Origin: Paulinella micropora
Lineage: Eukaryota; Cercozoa; Imbricatea; Euglyphida
Direction of reading: 5' to 3'
DNA length: 64,000 bases
Assembly (NCBI GenBank): GCA_009731375.1
Contig: BJOX01000311.1
Coordinates: forward strand, 501,395-565,394
Positions 19,363 to 27,823 of this stretch are shown piece after piece. The notes beneath the pieces are model-generated. The model had not been told where the DNA came from. It saw only the letters and a program-made list of their open reading frames with translations, and searched no databases. Positions within the stretch are counted from its first letter, which is position 1; the number at the start of each line of letters is the position of its first letter. The position numbers and the translations under genes were made by a program.

Positions 19363-19737
19363 ATGGATACACAATTAATTAAATGTATTTATGGCAACCA
19401 TAGCAAACCAGAAAATGAGTTTGTTGGAAAACGCGGGCAAATGGTCCGTGCGTGCGCGGATTGTAGAAGAATAAAGGGTAATTCCGTTAAAAGACTATTA
19501 ACAACACCACCACCAGAAAATATGAAAGTTTGTAATAATTGTAGAATAATTAAACCAATTAATGAATTTATGAAGGACAAAAAAGAAATTAATAAATGTG
19601 CTAATTGTCGGGAGTATATGAAAGAATGGCGGGCTAAAACTAACCATTATGAAAAATATAAAGAATACAACCGCAATTATAACCGCGAATATATGAAGAC
19701 TTACAAAAAAAACAAACCAAAGCAATCATTGGAATAA
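19363..19737 (+). CDS. Double zinc-ribbon protein
   Basis: This 124-residue protein has two similar zinc modules. The first runs from 'KCIYGNHSKPENEF' to 'ACADCRR', the second from 'VCNNCRIIKPINEF' to 'KCANCREYM'. The pattern (metal pair, K/P-x-x-x-F, C-x2-C-R) is common in phage and giant-virus proteins linked to HNH nucleases or transcription. The tail is Lys-, Asn- and Tyr-rich. It may bind nucleic acid. No catalytic residues are seen. Confidence 0.65.
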   Translation: MDTQLIKCIYGNHSKPENEFVGKRGQMVRACADCRRIKGNSVKRLLTTPPPENMKVCNNCRIIKPINEFMKDKKEINKCANCREYMKEWRAKTNHYEKYKEYNRNYNREYMKTYKKNKPKQSLE

Positions 19738-19748
19738 TATTGAAATTG

Positions 19749-19786
19749 GTCAATAACGAGTTATTGACATTTGTCCGCAAGCGGAC
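19749..19786. terminator. Paired hairpins after the zinc-ribbon gene
   Basis: 'gtcaataa-cgag-ttattgac' (19749-19768) and 'gtccgc-aa-gcggac' (19773-19786) start 12 bases after the stop codon. They overlap the first codons of the longest version of the next frame, which argues for a later start of that gene. Confidence 0.65.
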
Positions 19787-19862
19787 TAAATTATGGTTTT
19801 TTTTGTTAGACCAAAAAATTATGATTATCGTTTTTATAATGTTTTTATTTGGTTTTTATATG

Positions 19863-20336
19863 ATGAATTGCTCAGGGTGTAAGGTTAGAAAACCTTATTT
19901 AGATTATAAATATTGTATCCAGTGCCGTGAATATCAGAAGAATTACCCGCGGGATAAATACAACCAATCACGGCGGAAATGGTATCATAAACGAAAACAA
20001 AGGGAACAACAAAAAAAAGAACAACAACAACAAGCGGGCGACGGCTTTGAACCAAAACCACTTATAAGGCACGACACGACAGAATTTGATTTGGATGAAT
20101 TATTATTAGAAAGCGACGAATTCAACAAACTCAAAGCACAATGTGATAACTTAAAAAAACGACAGGATAAACAACACGAAAATTATATTATAAACACAGA
20201 CCAAATAGGAGATTTTATTGCTTATTTACAATGTCAAATTATGAACCTTCAAACATACAGAACCAACAACAAAGAAGAAATTAAAGCAATTCATGACAAA
20301 TTGAATAAACTTAAAAAACAAATAAAAAATGTATAA
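19863..20336 (+). CDS. Zinc-ribbon and coiled-coil protein
   Basis: I prefer the ATG at 19863 ('MNCSGCKVRKPYLDYKYC'), giving 157 residues, over 19740, because the upstream part overlaps two hairpins. If the longer start is used, a hydrophobic segment of about 20 residues would be added. The protein has one zinc module (two C-x2-C pairs, like those of the previous gene), a Gln/Lys-rich basic linker, an acidic patch and a C-terminal coiled coil. Probably related to its neighbour by duplication. Confidence 0.55.
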   Translation: MNCSGCKVRKPYLDYKYCIQCREYQKNYPRDKYNQSRRKWYHKRKQREQQKKEQQQQAGDGFEPKPLIRHDTTEFDLDELLLESDEFNKLKAQCDNLKKRQDKQHENYIINTDQIGDFIAYLQCQIMNLQTYRTNNKEEIKAIHDKLNKLKKQIKNV

Positions 20337-20382
20337 AAATATATAAGACATTCTATATAGTGCCGTCTATATAGGGTGGTCT

Positions 20383-20803
20383 ATGTCGTCGTCTCCGCGA
20401 CGCTCTTTGGGCAACAAATTCAATCAAATAATTGAAACGATTGAAAACGAAGACGGTGCGGAAATATTGACATATTTGGATATATTACAATTATACATAA
20501 ATTCAAAAATTAACGGGTATATCATTGACAACCCCGATTTTGAAGCCGATGGAATTTATAGCAATCAATCCATTTCATGAGTTGAAGTTGATGAACGATA
20601 AAAATCTTATTAATGGCTTATATATTACTTTAAACCAACTTAAAGAAATTGGAAACATATATGATTTTAAAGAAGTAAGAAATATTATTGATGTGGCAGA
20701 AGGTTATCATAAAAAAGGTTATCCTTGGCTAATGGACAATGTAATTGACATAAGCAAAAGAATTGATATTATTAAAAAAAGAAATAATCTAATTTGTAGT
20801 TAG
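20383..20803 (+). pseudogene. Small helical protein(s), possibly frameshifted
   Basis: Two overlapping frames, 20383-20580 (65 residues, 'MSSSPRRSLGNKFNQIIE') and 20525-20803 (92 residues), lie in the same direction without a spacer. The second lacks an obvious own start signal and begins within the first. One helical protein of about 130 residues broken near 20560 is the simplest reading; two overlapping genes are possible. No domain is recognised. Confidence 0.45.
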
Positions 20804-20836
20804 CACCGCAAAATTAATTAATTTTTTTTAATGTGT

Positions 20837-20869
20837 TTCAAAGATATGGAATTATATATTAAAGAAATG
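20837..20869 (+). promoter_or_regulatory. Conserved start-site motif before the zinc-finger nuclease
   Basis: It reads 'ttcaaagatatggaatta' then 'tatattaaagaaATG', differing from the primase copy at only a few positions. It sets the start of the following gene at 20867. Confidence 0.65.
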
Positions 20870-22650
20870 AGAATTATATGTTATACCAATATGAGCAATA
20901 TCATATGTGAATTATGCGAAAAACCATTTTCAACAAATAGCACTTTGAAAACACATATTAAACAGGTTCATGACAAAATTAAGGACGTTAAATGCGAATT
21001 ATGCGATTACAAATGTTCTACGGATGGCGATTTGAAGAAACATATTAAACAGTTTCATGACAAAATCAAGGATATTGAATGTGAATTATGCGATTACAAA
21101 TGTTCCACGAATAGCACCTTGAAACGACACATTAAAGCAGTTCATGACAAAGTCAAGGATTTCAATGTGATAAATGTGAATTCATTTGTTCAACGAATGG
21201 CAATTTGAAGACACATATTAAAATAGTTCATGACAAAGTCAAGGATATTCAATGTGGTAAATGTGATATGGCTTTTTCAACAAACGGCAGTTTAAAGACA
21301 CATATTAAACAGGTTCATGACAAAATCAAGGACATTCAATGTGGGCAATGCGATTACAAATGTTCAACGAATACCAGTTTAAAGCAACACATTAAATCAG
21401 TTCATAGTAAAATCAAAGATTTTCAATGCGATAAATGTGAATACATTTGTTCAACAAATGGCAATTTGAAGACACATATTAAGCAGGTTCATGAGAAAAT
21501 CAAGGATGTTCAATGTGATAAATGTGATATGGCTTTTTCAACAAATAGCAGTTTAAAGACACATATTAAACAGGTTCATGACAAAATCAAGGATATTCCA
21601 TGCGATAAATGCGATTACAAATGTTCAACAAACGGCAGTTTAAAGACACATATTAAACAGGTTCATGAGAAAATCAAAGACATTCAATGCGAATTATGTG
21701 ATATGACTTTTTCAACAAATAGCGATCTAAAACGACACATAAAACAGGGTCATGACAAAATTAAGGACATTAAATGCGAATTATGCGAATACAAATGTTC
21801 AACAAATAGCAGTTTGAAGATACATATTAAAATAGTTCATGACAAAGTCAAGGATATTCAATGCGAATTATGTGATATGGCTTTTTCAACAAATAGCAGT
21901 TTAAAAATACATATTAAACAGGTTCATGACAAAATCAAGGATTTTCCATGCGATAAATGCGATTACAAATGTTCAACAAACGGCAGTTTAAAGACACATA
22001 TTAAACAGGTTCATGAGAAAATCAAAGACATTCAATGCGATAAATGCGATTACGAGTGTTCAATGAATACCAGTTTAAAAATACATATTAAACAGGTTCA
22101 TGACAAAATCAAAGATATTAAATGCGAATTATGTGATTACGAATGTTCAGAAAATAGCAGTTTGAAGACACATATTAAACAGGTTCATGACAAAATCAAA
22201 GACTTTCAATGTGATAAATGCGAATACAAATGTTCAACAAATGGCTGTTTGAAGACACATATAAAAGTATGCACAGGTGAAATGAAGTGTTCAAGCGGTG
22301 AATATAAAATTATGGAAATATTGAAGACATTACATATTGAATACGAATATAATTCAAGTCATGCGGTTAAAGGCGTAAAAAATAGATTACTTAAATGGGA
22401 CTTTATTATAAAAAATAACGATTGTATGTATTTTATTGAATATGACGGGATACAACACTATGAGCCCGTGCGATTTGGTGGAATGACAAAAGAGCAATCG
22501 TTGAAGGCTTTTGAAATGCAACAGAAAAACGATATTATCAAAAATGAATATTGTATTAATAACGATTATCCATTGTTAAGGATTAAATATGGTGATAACG
22601 AGTGGGAGACTAAATTGACAGACTTTTTAACATTGTATGAGTTGATTTGA
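20867..22650 (+). pseudogene. Tandem C2H2 zinc-finger array fused to a Vsr-like nuclease
   Basis: About 16 near-identical C2H2 fingers (C-x2-C-x12-H-x4-H, linker like 'DKIKDIQC') occupy roughly the first 470 residues. The last finger ends in Cys instead of His. The C-terminal 130 residues begin 'SSGEYKIMEILKTLHIEYEY' and contain 'KWDFII', 'FIEYDGIQHYEP', 'FGGM' and 'NDIIKNEYCINNDYPLLRI'. That is the signature of a Vsr/PD-(D/E)XK-type nuclease common in giant viruses. A one-base loss in a T run near 21160, inside finger 4, splits the gene into frames 20831-21208 and 21205-22650. The fingers probably direct DNA binding and the tail cuts. It ends 36 bases before the right arm begins. Confidence 0.8.
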
Positions 22651-22686
22651 AGCAAAGGGATTATTTTTTTTTCTTTCTTTATGTTA

Positions 22687-22720
22687 TACAAAGATATGGG
22701 AATTATCTATTAAAGAAATG
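22687..22720 (+). promoter_or_regulatory. Conserved start-site motif, right primase-helicase
   Basis: 'tacaaagatatgggaatta' then 'tctattaaagaaATG', ending with the start codon at 22718. See the copies at 16706-16739, 17622-17655 and 20837-20869. Confidence 0.65.
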
Positions 22721-25630
22721 CCGAACAACAATATATTGAGAGTTGAAGATATGAGCGAGACCACGACAATGACCACGACCACGAACGCGGGAACCACCAC
22801 GGGAACCAAGGCGCCCGCCGTCTATGAATTCAAAGCAACGAACGACGAAAACAAAAACCCGTGGGACCATGGCCCGCGACATTGTGAAAAAGTGAGGGAG
22901 TATGCGGAACTTTATGACACTCTCAATTATTCCATTGTGCGAGAGAAAATCGTGATGACCAAGGGAAAACCGACGGCGATACCAATGGGAAAAATTGGCC
23001 GTAAATACGACGCGGACTTCAACAAGCCATGGAAATTTAAGCAAGGCGAAAACATTGGGATGCGAACTGGTATATTTTCAAATGTCTCTGTGTTAGACAT
23101 TGATAATAAACCCGTCAAAGACCTTAAATTTACTTCTGTTGAAATTTTCAAAGCGATGTTATGCTTCTTTGGCAAAACGGATGAAGAAACGAAAACATTC
23201 ATTAAAATGGCCCCGCGTGCGATAACTGGCGGGGGTGGTTATCATGTCTTTCTTCCGTATTTGTCCAATGTCAAAAATATGATACAATTTCCAACAATGC
23301 GATTAAAAGGAGATGATAATGACGAATACCAAGAATTCAAATTGGACTGGGATTTGAAAAACGATTGGGGAAAAATAACATTACCACCTTCAATTCATAA
23401 GTCTGGCAAAATGTATGAGTGGAAAATGCGACCCGACAAATATCCGCCGATTAATCCACCACAATGGCTAATACGGATGATATACGGGGCGACGTGTGTT
23501 ATGGTGTGCGGGATTGAAGAAGCGTCTTTTGAAGTGTTAGACATTCCACCTGACAATAACAAAATTACTGATGGCGACTGTTTTGATTTTTCAAGTATCA
23601 TATTGAAAGATTTGCCCGCGTCCGCTGACGAATTGAAGGAGGTTGTGAAATGGATACCCGCTATTATGGCTGATAATTATACTGATTGGCAAAAAGTGCT
23701 TTGGGCAATCCGTTGGACCGCGGAGGCTTGCGAGGCTTTGAAACACGAAACAATCAATAAAGATGTTGGTTTATCGTTGGCTATTGAATTTTCAAAACAA
23801 AGCGATAAATTTACGGGTGATGACGACATTATTGAAATGTGGAATGCTGGCACAAAAGGATTATTAAAATACGGCTCATTGTTATACTGGGCTAAAGAAA
23901 ACGGATATGAACACAAGAGGCAATCATATAAAGCCGTTGATTATCTTGAAAAACTAATTAAGAAAGCCAAAGAAGCCGAACCCGTGGCCGAACCCGTAGC
24001 CGTGGCCGAACCTGTAGCCGTTGAACCTGTAGCCGTGGCCGAACCCGAACCCGAACCCGTAGCGACTAACAACGGCAATTATGATTGCGAAAAATCAAAA
24101 GCCTTTATCGATGGCAATGACGATGATTATGCGGAATTTATCTACGCGAAATATAAAAATAGGTTTATCTGCTTCAATAATGCGGTGTATGAGTTTCCGC
24201 CGAATGCTCACTTATGGGACGCGGGAGATGATGACATATTTCATAACTTTCTGGGGTCAATCGTATTTAATGAAATGATGATATTTACCGATGTCCTTAT
24301 TAGTGTTGCGATTAAAGAAAAACAACAAGAGACCGACGAGGGAAAAATGAAGCAACGCGATGAAAACATTAAAATGTATAAGAAAAAGCAAAAGCAAATG
24401 ATAATTAAATTAAGGAACCATAGCCCGCGTGGTGGTATTGTGAAATGCTTAAAAGCGAAATATATGGTTAAAAAAAATCCGTTTGATATTACTTCAAATT
24501 TGGTAGGATTTAATAATGGTGTGTATGACCTTGTAAAAGGTGAATTCCGTAATGGTAAGCCCGATGATTATGTTTGTATGAGTGTGGGTTATAATTACAA
24601 ACCGCCGAACGATGAAGCAATTACCAATCTGCGAGATTTTCTGAAAAAAGTTATGCCTTATGACGATGTGCGCGAATATCTACTACAAGCGATGGCGACG
24701 GGGCTATATGGGCAACAACTCCAATATTTCTTTATTCTGACGGGGTCTGGCGGTAATGGTAAGGATACATTAATGACGAAATTATATCGTGGGATGTTGG
24801 GTGAATATTACATTAATGCTCATATCAACATTATAACAAAAGAAGCAAAAGAAAGCGATTTGAACCAAGGCTTGGCGAATTTACACAACAAACGGGCGTG
24901 CGTATTTGTTGAACCAAGTGCGAAGAAAAATCTGATAGGGTCTTCAATTAAAACTCTCACGGGGACTGATACTATTGTGGCCCGCGGATTGTATGAAAAA
25001 AACACGGAAAAAAGGAATGTGGGCACATTGTTTATGTTAGCAAATGACATTCCATTAATTGACCATTTAGACGGCGGATGTGTCCGAAGGTTGCGTGTGG
25101 TTCCATTTCCGACATTGTTTAAATCAAAAGAAGAAATGACCAAATTGACGGATTTGACCAATATCTATGAGGCCAATCCATATTATGAAACCGTTGATTT
25201 TATTAATGATTATAAATTATCATTGTTTCATATTTTGACGAAATCATTTAATGACTTTGTTAAACAAGGCTATAATTTAATTGAGACCCCCGAAACAGTG
25301 TTGAAGGCTTCGTCATACTACTTAAGAAACTGCGACGACTTTATGATGTGGTTTAATGAGTTGTATGAAAAAGCGGAAGACAAAGAATTTATACAAATTC
25401 AAGACGTGTGCGCCGAATTTAAACTGGGCGACTTATATGATAATATGTCCAAACGAGACAGACGAATTCATAATAATAAGTTTGTTGCGGACAAAATCAA
25501 AAATCACCCCGACTTAAGGGGTTATTGTAAGGAAGAATACAAGCCGATTATTGACGGCCGACGAAAAAAATTCAGGAATGTTATTATGGGGTATAAAAAG
25601 AGACCATATAACCAAAACAACGATTTATAA
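22718..25630 (+). CDS. Primase-helicase (AEP primase, PriCT, D5-like SF3 helicase), right copy
   Basis: The 970-residue protein is the same as the left copy except for Glu instead of Lys at the start of the Pro-Val-Ala-Glu repeat and a few silent or near-silent changes. Here the upstream sequence closes the frame, so the start at 22718 is firm. The domain order is primase (45-260), PriCT (305-400), repeat linker (420-450), D5 N-terminal region (450-650) and SF3 helicase (660-800). The C-terminal segment ends with 'GYKKRPYNQNNDL'. Two intact copies in one element would double gene dosage. Confidence 0.9.
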   Translation: MPNNNILRVEDMSETTTMTTTTNAGTTTGTKAPAVYEFKATNDENKNPWDHGPRHCEKVREYAELYDTLNYSIVREKIVMTKGKPTAIPMGKIGRKYDADFNKPWKFKQGENIGMRTGIFSNVSVLDIDNKPVKDLKFTSVEIFKAMLCFFGKTDEETKTFIKMAPRAITGGGGYHVFLPYLSNVKNMIQFPTMRLKGDDNDEYQEFKLDWDLKNDWGKITLPPSIHKSGKMYEWKMRPDKYPPINPPQWLIRMIYGATCVMVCGIEEASFEVLDIPPDNNKITDGDCFDFSSIILKDLPASADELKEVVKWIPAIMADNYTDWQKVLWAIRWTAEACEALKHETINKDVGLSLAIEFSKQSDKFTGDDDIIEMWNAGTKGLLKYGSLLYWAKENGYEHKRQSYKAVDYLEKLIKKAKEAEPVAEPVAVAEPVAVEPVAVAEPEPEPVATNNGNYDCEKSKAFIDGNDDDYAEFIYAKYKNRFICFNNAVYEFPPNAHLWDAGDDDIFHNFLGSIVFNEMMIFTDVLISVAIKEKQQETDEGKMKQRDENIKMYKKKQKQMIIKLRNHSPRGGIVKCLKAKYMVKKNPFDITSNLVGFNNGVYDLVKGEFRNGKPDDYVCMSVGYNYKPPNDEAITNLRDFLKKVMPYDDVREYLLQAMATGLYGQQLQYFFILTGSGGNGKDTLMTKLYRGMLGEYYINAHINIITKEAKESDLNQGLANLHNKRACVFVEPSAKKNLIGSSIKTLTGTDTIVARGLYEKNTEKRNVGTLFMLANDIPLIDHLDGGCVRRLRVVPFPTLFKSKEEMTKLTDLTNIYEANPYYETVDFINDYKLSLFHILTKSFNDFVKQGYNLIETPETVLKASSYYLRNCDDFMMWFNELYEKAEDKEFIQIQDVCAEFKLGDLYDNMSKRDRRIHNNKFVADKIKNHPDLRGYCKEEYKPIIDGRRKKFRNVIMGYKKRPYNQNNDL

Positions 25631-25742
25631 AATGGGCCAACACAGTCCCCGCTGATTAAGGATATGTAATTTTTCATAGATGTATATTTTCTTAATGATT
25701 AATACGAATGCTTATTTTATGTTAATAAGGCTTAAAAGTGGT

Positions 25743-25874
25743 GGGCAGGATTTGGTGCCATGGCCCCATTTTTTGCCCGATTTTTTTTTTAATTTCCAAT
25801 TGAAATCCATTTTTTATATGGATTTTATAATTTTTTTTGGGCAGGATTTGGGGCCATGGCCCCATTTTTTGCCC
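25743..25874. terminator. Paired 36-bp hairpin repeats, right arm
   Basis: These are the counterparts of the left-arm repeats, at 25743-25778 and 25839-25874, each with a ggccatggcc-centred palindrome. They begin about 110 bases after the primase-helicase stop. Confidence 0.5.
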
Positions 25875-26044
25875 GCCCTTTTTTGGCTTCTTTTTTATGT
25901 TTTGTTGCTTCCTCTTTGTTTCACATGGATATTATATATTTTCTTTTTTTCTTTCAAAAAAGAAAAAAAAGAATAAGAATTGACCGAAGGATAATAACAT
26001 ATACGCCACCGCGTCCCGACCGCGTCCCGACCGCGTCCCGATAA

Positions 26045-26272
26045 ATGGCCGACATTATCAAACGACTGCCGACCGAACTACGGGATTACATAGAGAGTTT
26101 TATATACGGGGATATCGTGTATCATAACTGCGATTTGTGCGATTGTTGCGGGATATCGTTTGCTTTCGTTGATAATCCGATTTATCGTATATGTGATACG
26201 GGTCTAATGTATGAAACCGCGATATTTTGCTCTAAAAAATGTTTAAATGCTTTTGTTATGGAAGACCCTTAA
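26045..26272 (+). CDS. Small FCS-type zinc protein, right copy
   Basis: Identical in sequence to the left copy (13154-13381). The start codon is preceded by GC-rich triplicate 'cgcgtcccgac' repeats at 26010-26040, unusual in this AT-rich element and a possible operator or promoter element. Confidence 0.6.
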   Translation: MADIIKRLPTELRDYIESFIYGDIVYHNCDLCDCCGISFAFVDNPIYRICDTGLMYETAIFCSKKCLNAFVMEDP

Positions 26273-26279
26273 TTATACG

Positions 26280-26510
26280 ATGTCTTTTATTGACAATCTG
26301 GACCAATTAATATATTTGATGAATATTGTCAATACGCGACGACTTCACGAAAATAAGGGTTTAATCCCGTGTCAAACGATTGACACACTTTATAAATAAA
26401 TAAACCGCTATCATAAACCAATAATTGATGAATTATTGTATAAAAAAAGTATTGATAGATTAAAACAAATGGCCTTACAAATTGAACATACATTTGATAA
26501 TCGAATGTGA
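26280..26510 (+). pseudogene. Small ORF with one in-frame stop, right copy
   Basis: It begins 7 bases after the preceding stop. Codons 1-39 are open, TAA is at 26397-26399, and codons 41-76 are open again ('YHKPIIDELLYKKSID' onwards) to TGA at 26508. The same stop in both arms shows that it predates, or was copied by, arm homogenisation. Confidence 0.4.
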
Positions 26511-26558
26511 TAATTACGAATGACTTGTTTGAAAAAAAAGAATACATAATTATAAGAG

Positions 26559-26945
26559 ATGTCAAAATGCCGAGTATGTGATGCCGTCCTTAAATCTAAA
26601 ATTGATTTGGTAATCCACACAGCCCGCACACACACCACACACGACACATTGAAATTTTTGAAGGCCTTGAACGAATGCTTAAACGAGATTATAACAACAC
26701 CAACAACCACAGAAGAAACATTTCAAAATATCTCTCAAATCAAAAACTATTTGAACGCAACAACACCCGACACATACGCACAATTAATCAAAATAAAAGA
26801 CAATCTTCAACGATTGCCAACGAATGAAAAATCTAAAGCAATGATTGAAGAATACGAAAATATATTGTATTCCTACATGTCCAACATACGACCCGCTATT
26901 GACGAGATAATTACGAGTGCCACCACAACCACAAATAAATTATAA
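26559..26945 (+). CDS. Single C2H2 zinc-finger protein, right copy
   Basis: Same 128-residue protein as 12481-12867; one N-terminal C2H2 finger and a helical remainder. Confidence 0.65.
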   Translation: MSKCRVCDAVLKSKIDLVIHTARTHTTHDTLKFLKALNECLNEIITTPTTTEETFQNISQIKNYLNATTPDTYAQLIKIKDNLQRLPTNEKSKAMIEEYENILYSYMSNIRPAIDEIITSATTTTNKL

Positions 26946-27176
26946 TAATTTCGTTAGTCCAGACAACAGAAACCGCCATGAAACAACTATTTTTTTTTCG
27001 TTAGTCCAGACCCAATGAGATAATTTCGTTAGCACTTTTACCCCGCAACCAGTTAAAAATCAGGGTCCGCGACACCAATTTTCGGACGGCGGGACGCTTT
27101 TTGCTTCCGTCCCGAGCGGTCAAAGTTGTTTCCGCCCTTCCGTCCCGAGCAAAAAGCAAAAAGAAGACCAGACAAG
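26946..27176. other. Intergenic region with short direct repeats, right arm
   Basis: Mirror of 12250-12480. 'ttcgttagtccagac' occurs twice (about 26948 and 26998) and GC-rich 'gcttccgtcccgagc' copies lie before the coiled-coil gene. Confidence 0.4.
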
Positions 27177-27566
27177 ATGAGCGACAGTAGAAGCCTTGTT
27201 CCGCGATGTGCCCCCGAGACCGATGAAGATGTCCAACGCCGAATTAAGAGACGGAAACGAATTACAGACACAGACGAAGTAAAAGCAGGAATTGAAAGAG
27301 CCGAAGGGGATATCAAGGCTTTCAATCATAAAATTGCCTCCTTGGAAAAACAACGAACCAAGAAACAGCAAGAATTGAAGGCCCTCCAAAAAGCCCTCCA
27401 AGAAGCAAATGAAATTAATGAAGATATTGATATTTCTAAGACCTTGAAACTTCGTCAGGAACATAATTTTAACGAATTGAAGCACCTTCAAAGATGGATT
27501 GAACAAAAGGGCCACAGAAAAATTCCCATTTTAAAAGGCCCCATTATGAAAGAATTATTCATTTGA
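27177..27566 (+). CDS. Basic coiled-coil protein, right copy
   Basis: Same as 11860-12249 except Gly for Cys near 'EQKGHRKIP' and a silent-looking change in the helix. The start is at 27177 by analogy. A second frame of about 40 codons is open past the stop to 27676. Confidence 0.6.
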   Translation: MSDSRSLVPRCAPETDEDVQRRIKRRKRITDTDEVKAGIERAEGDIKAFNHKIASLEKQRTKKQQELKALQKALQEANEINEDIDISKTLKLRQEHNFNELKHLQRWIEQKGHRKIPILKGPIMKELFI

Positions 27567-27677
27567 TTAATACGGGTGTAGATTTTGAAGATGCCCTCTC
27601 TCGTGTCGTTTCCAAAATTAGCCCGCCAGCCCTGCCTTCGTCAATGGAAGTTTCCGTGTCTTCGCCCTCCGCGTAAT

Positions 27678-27724
27678 GTGTGTTTTTTAACACACTAAAA
27701 TATTTATGTGTTTTTCAACACACC
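27678..27724. terminator. Paired hairpins between convergent genes, right arm
   Basis: Mirror of 11702-11748; two gtgtgtt/aacacac hairpins between the coiled-coil and protelomerase genes. Confidence 0.55.
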
Positions 27725-27823
27725 AAAAAATTTAATTGAATTGCTCAAAATTTTTAATCAGAAAAAAGAAACAAGAAAGAAAAAAACAAAACAAAAAACA
27801 AAAACCCTATTATTCAAAGAGAT

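Noticed and set aside
19740-19862. Membrane segment at the start of the 198-residue frame
   Set aside because: It overlaps two hairpins just after the previous gene; the ATG at 19863 directly precedes the zinc module.
20900-22270. CRISPR-like or satellite array
   Set aside because: The regular spacing of about 84 bases is explained by repeated C2H2 finger codons; there are no unique spacers.
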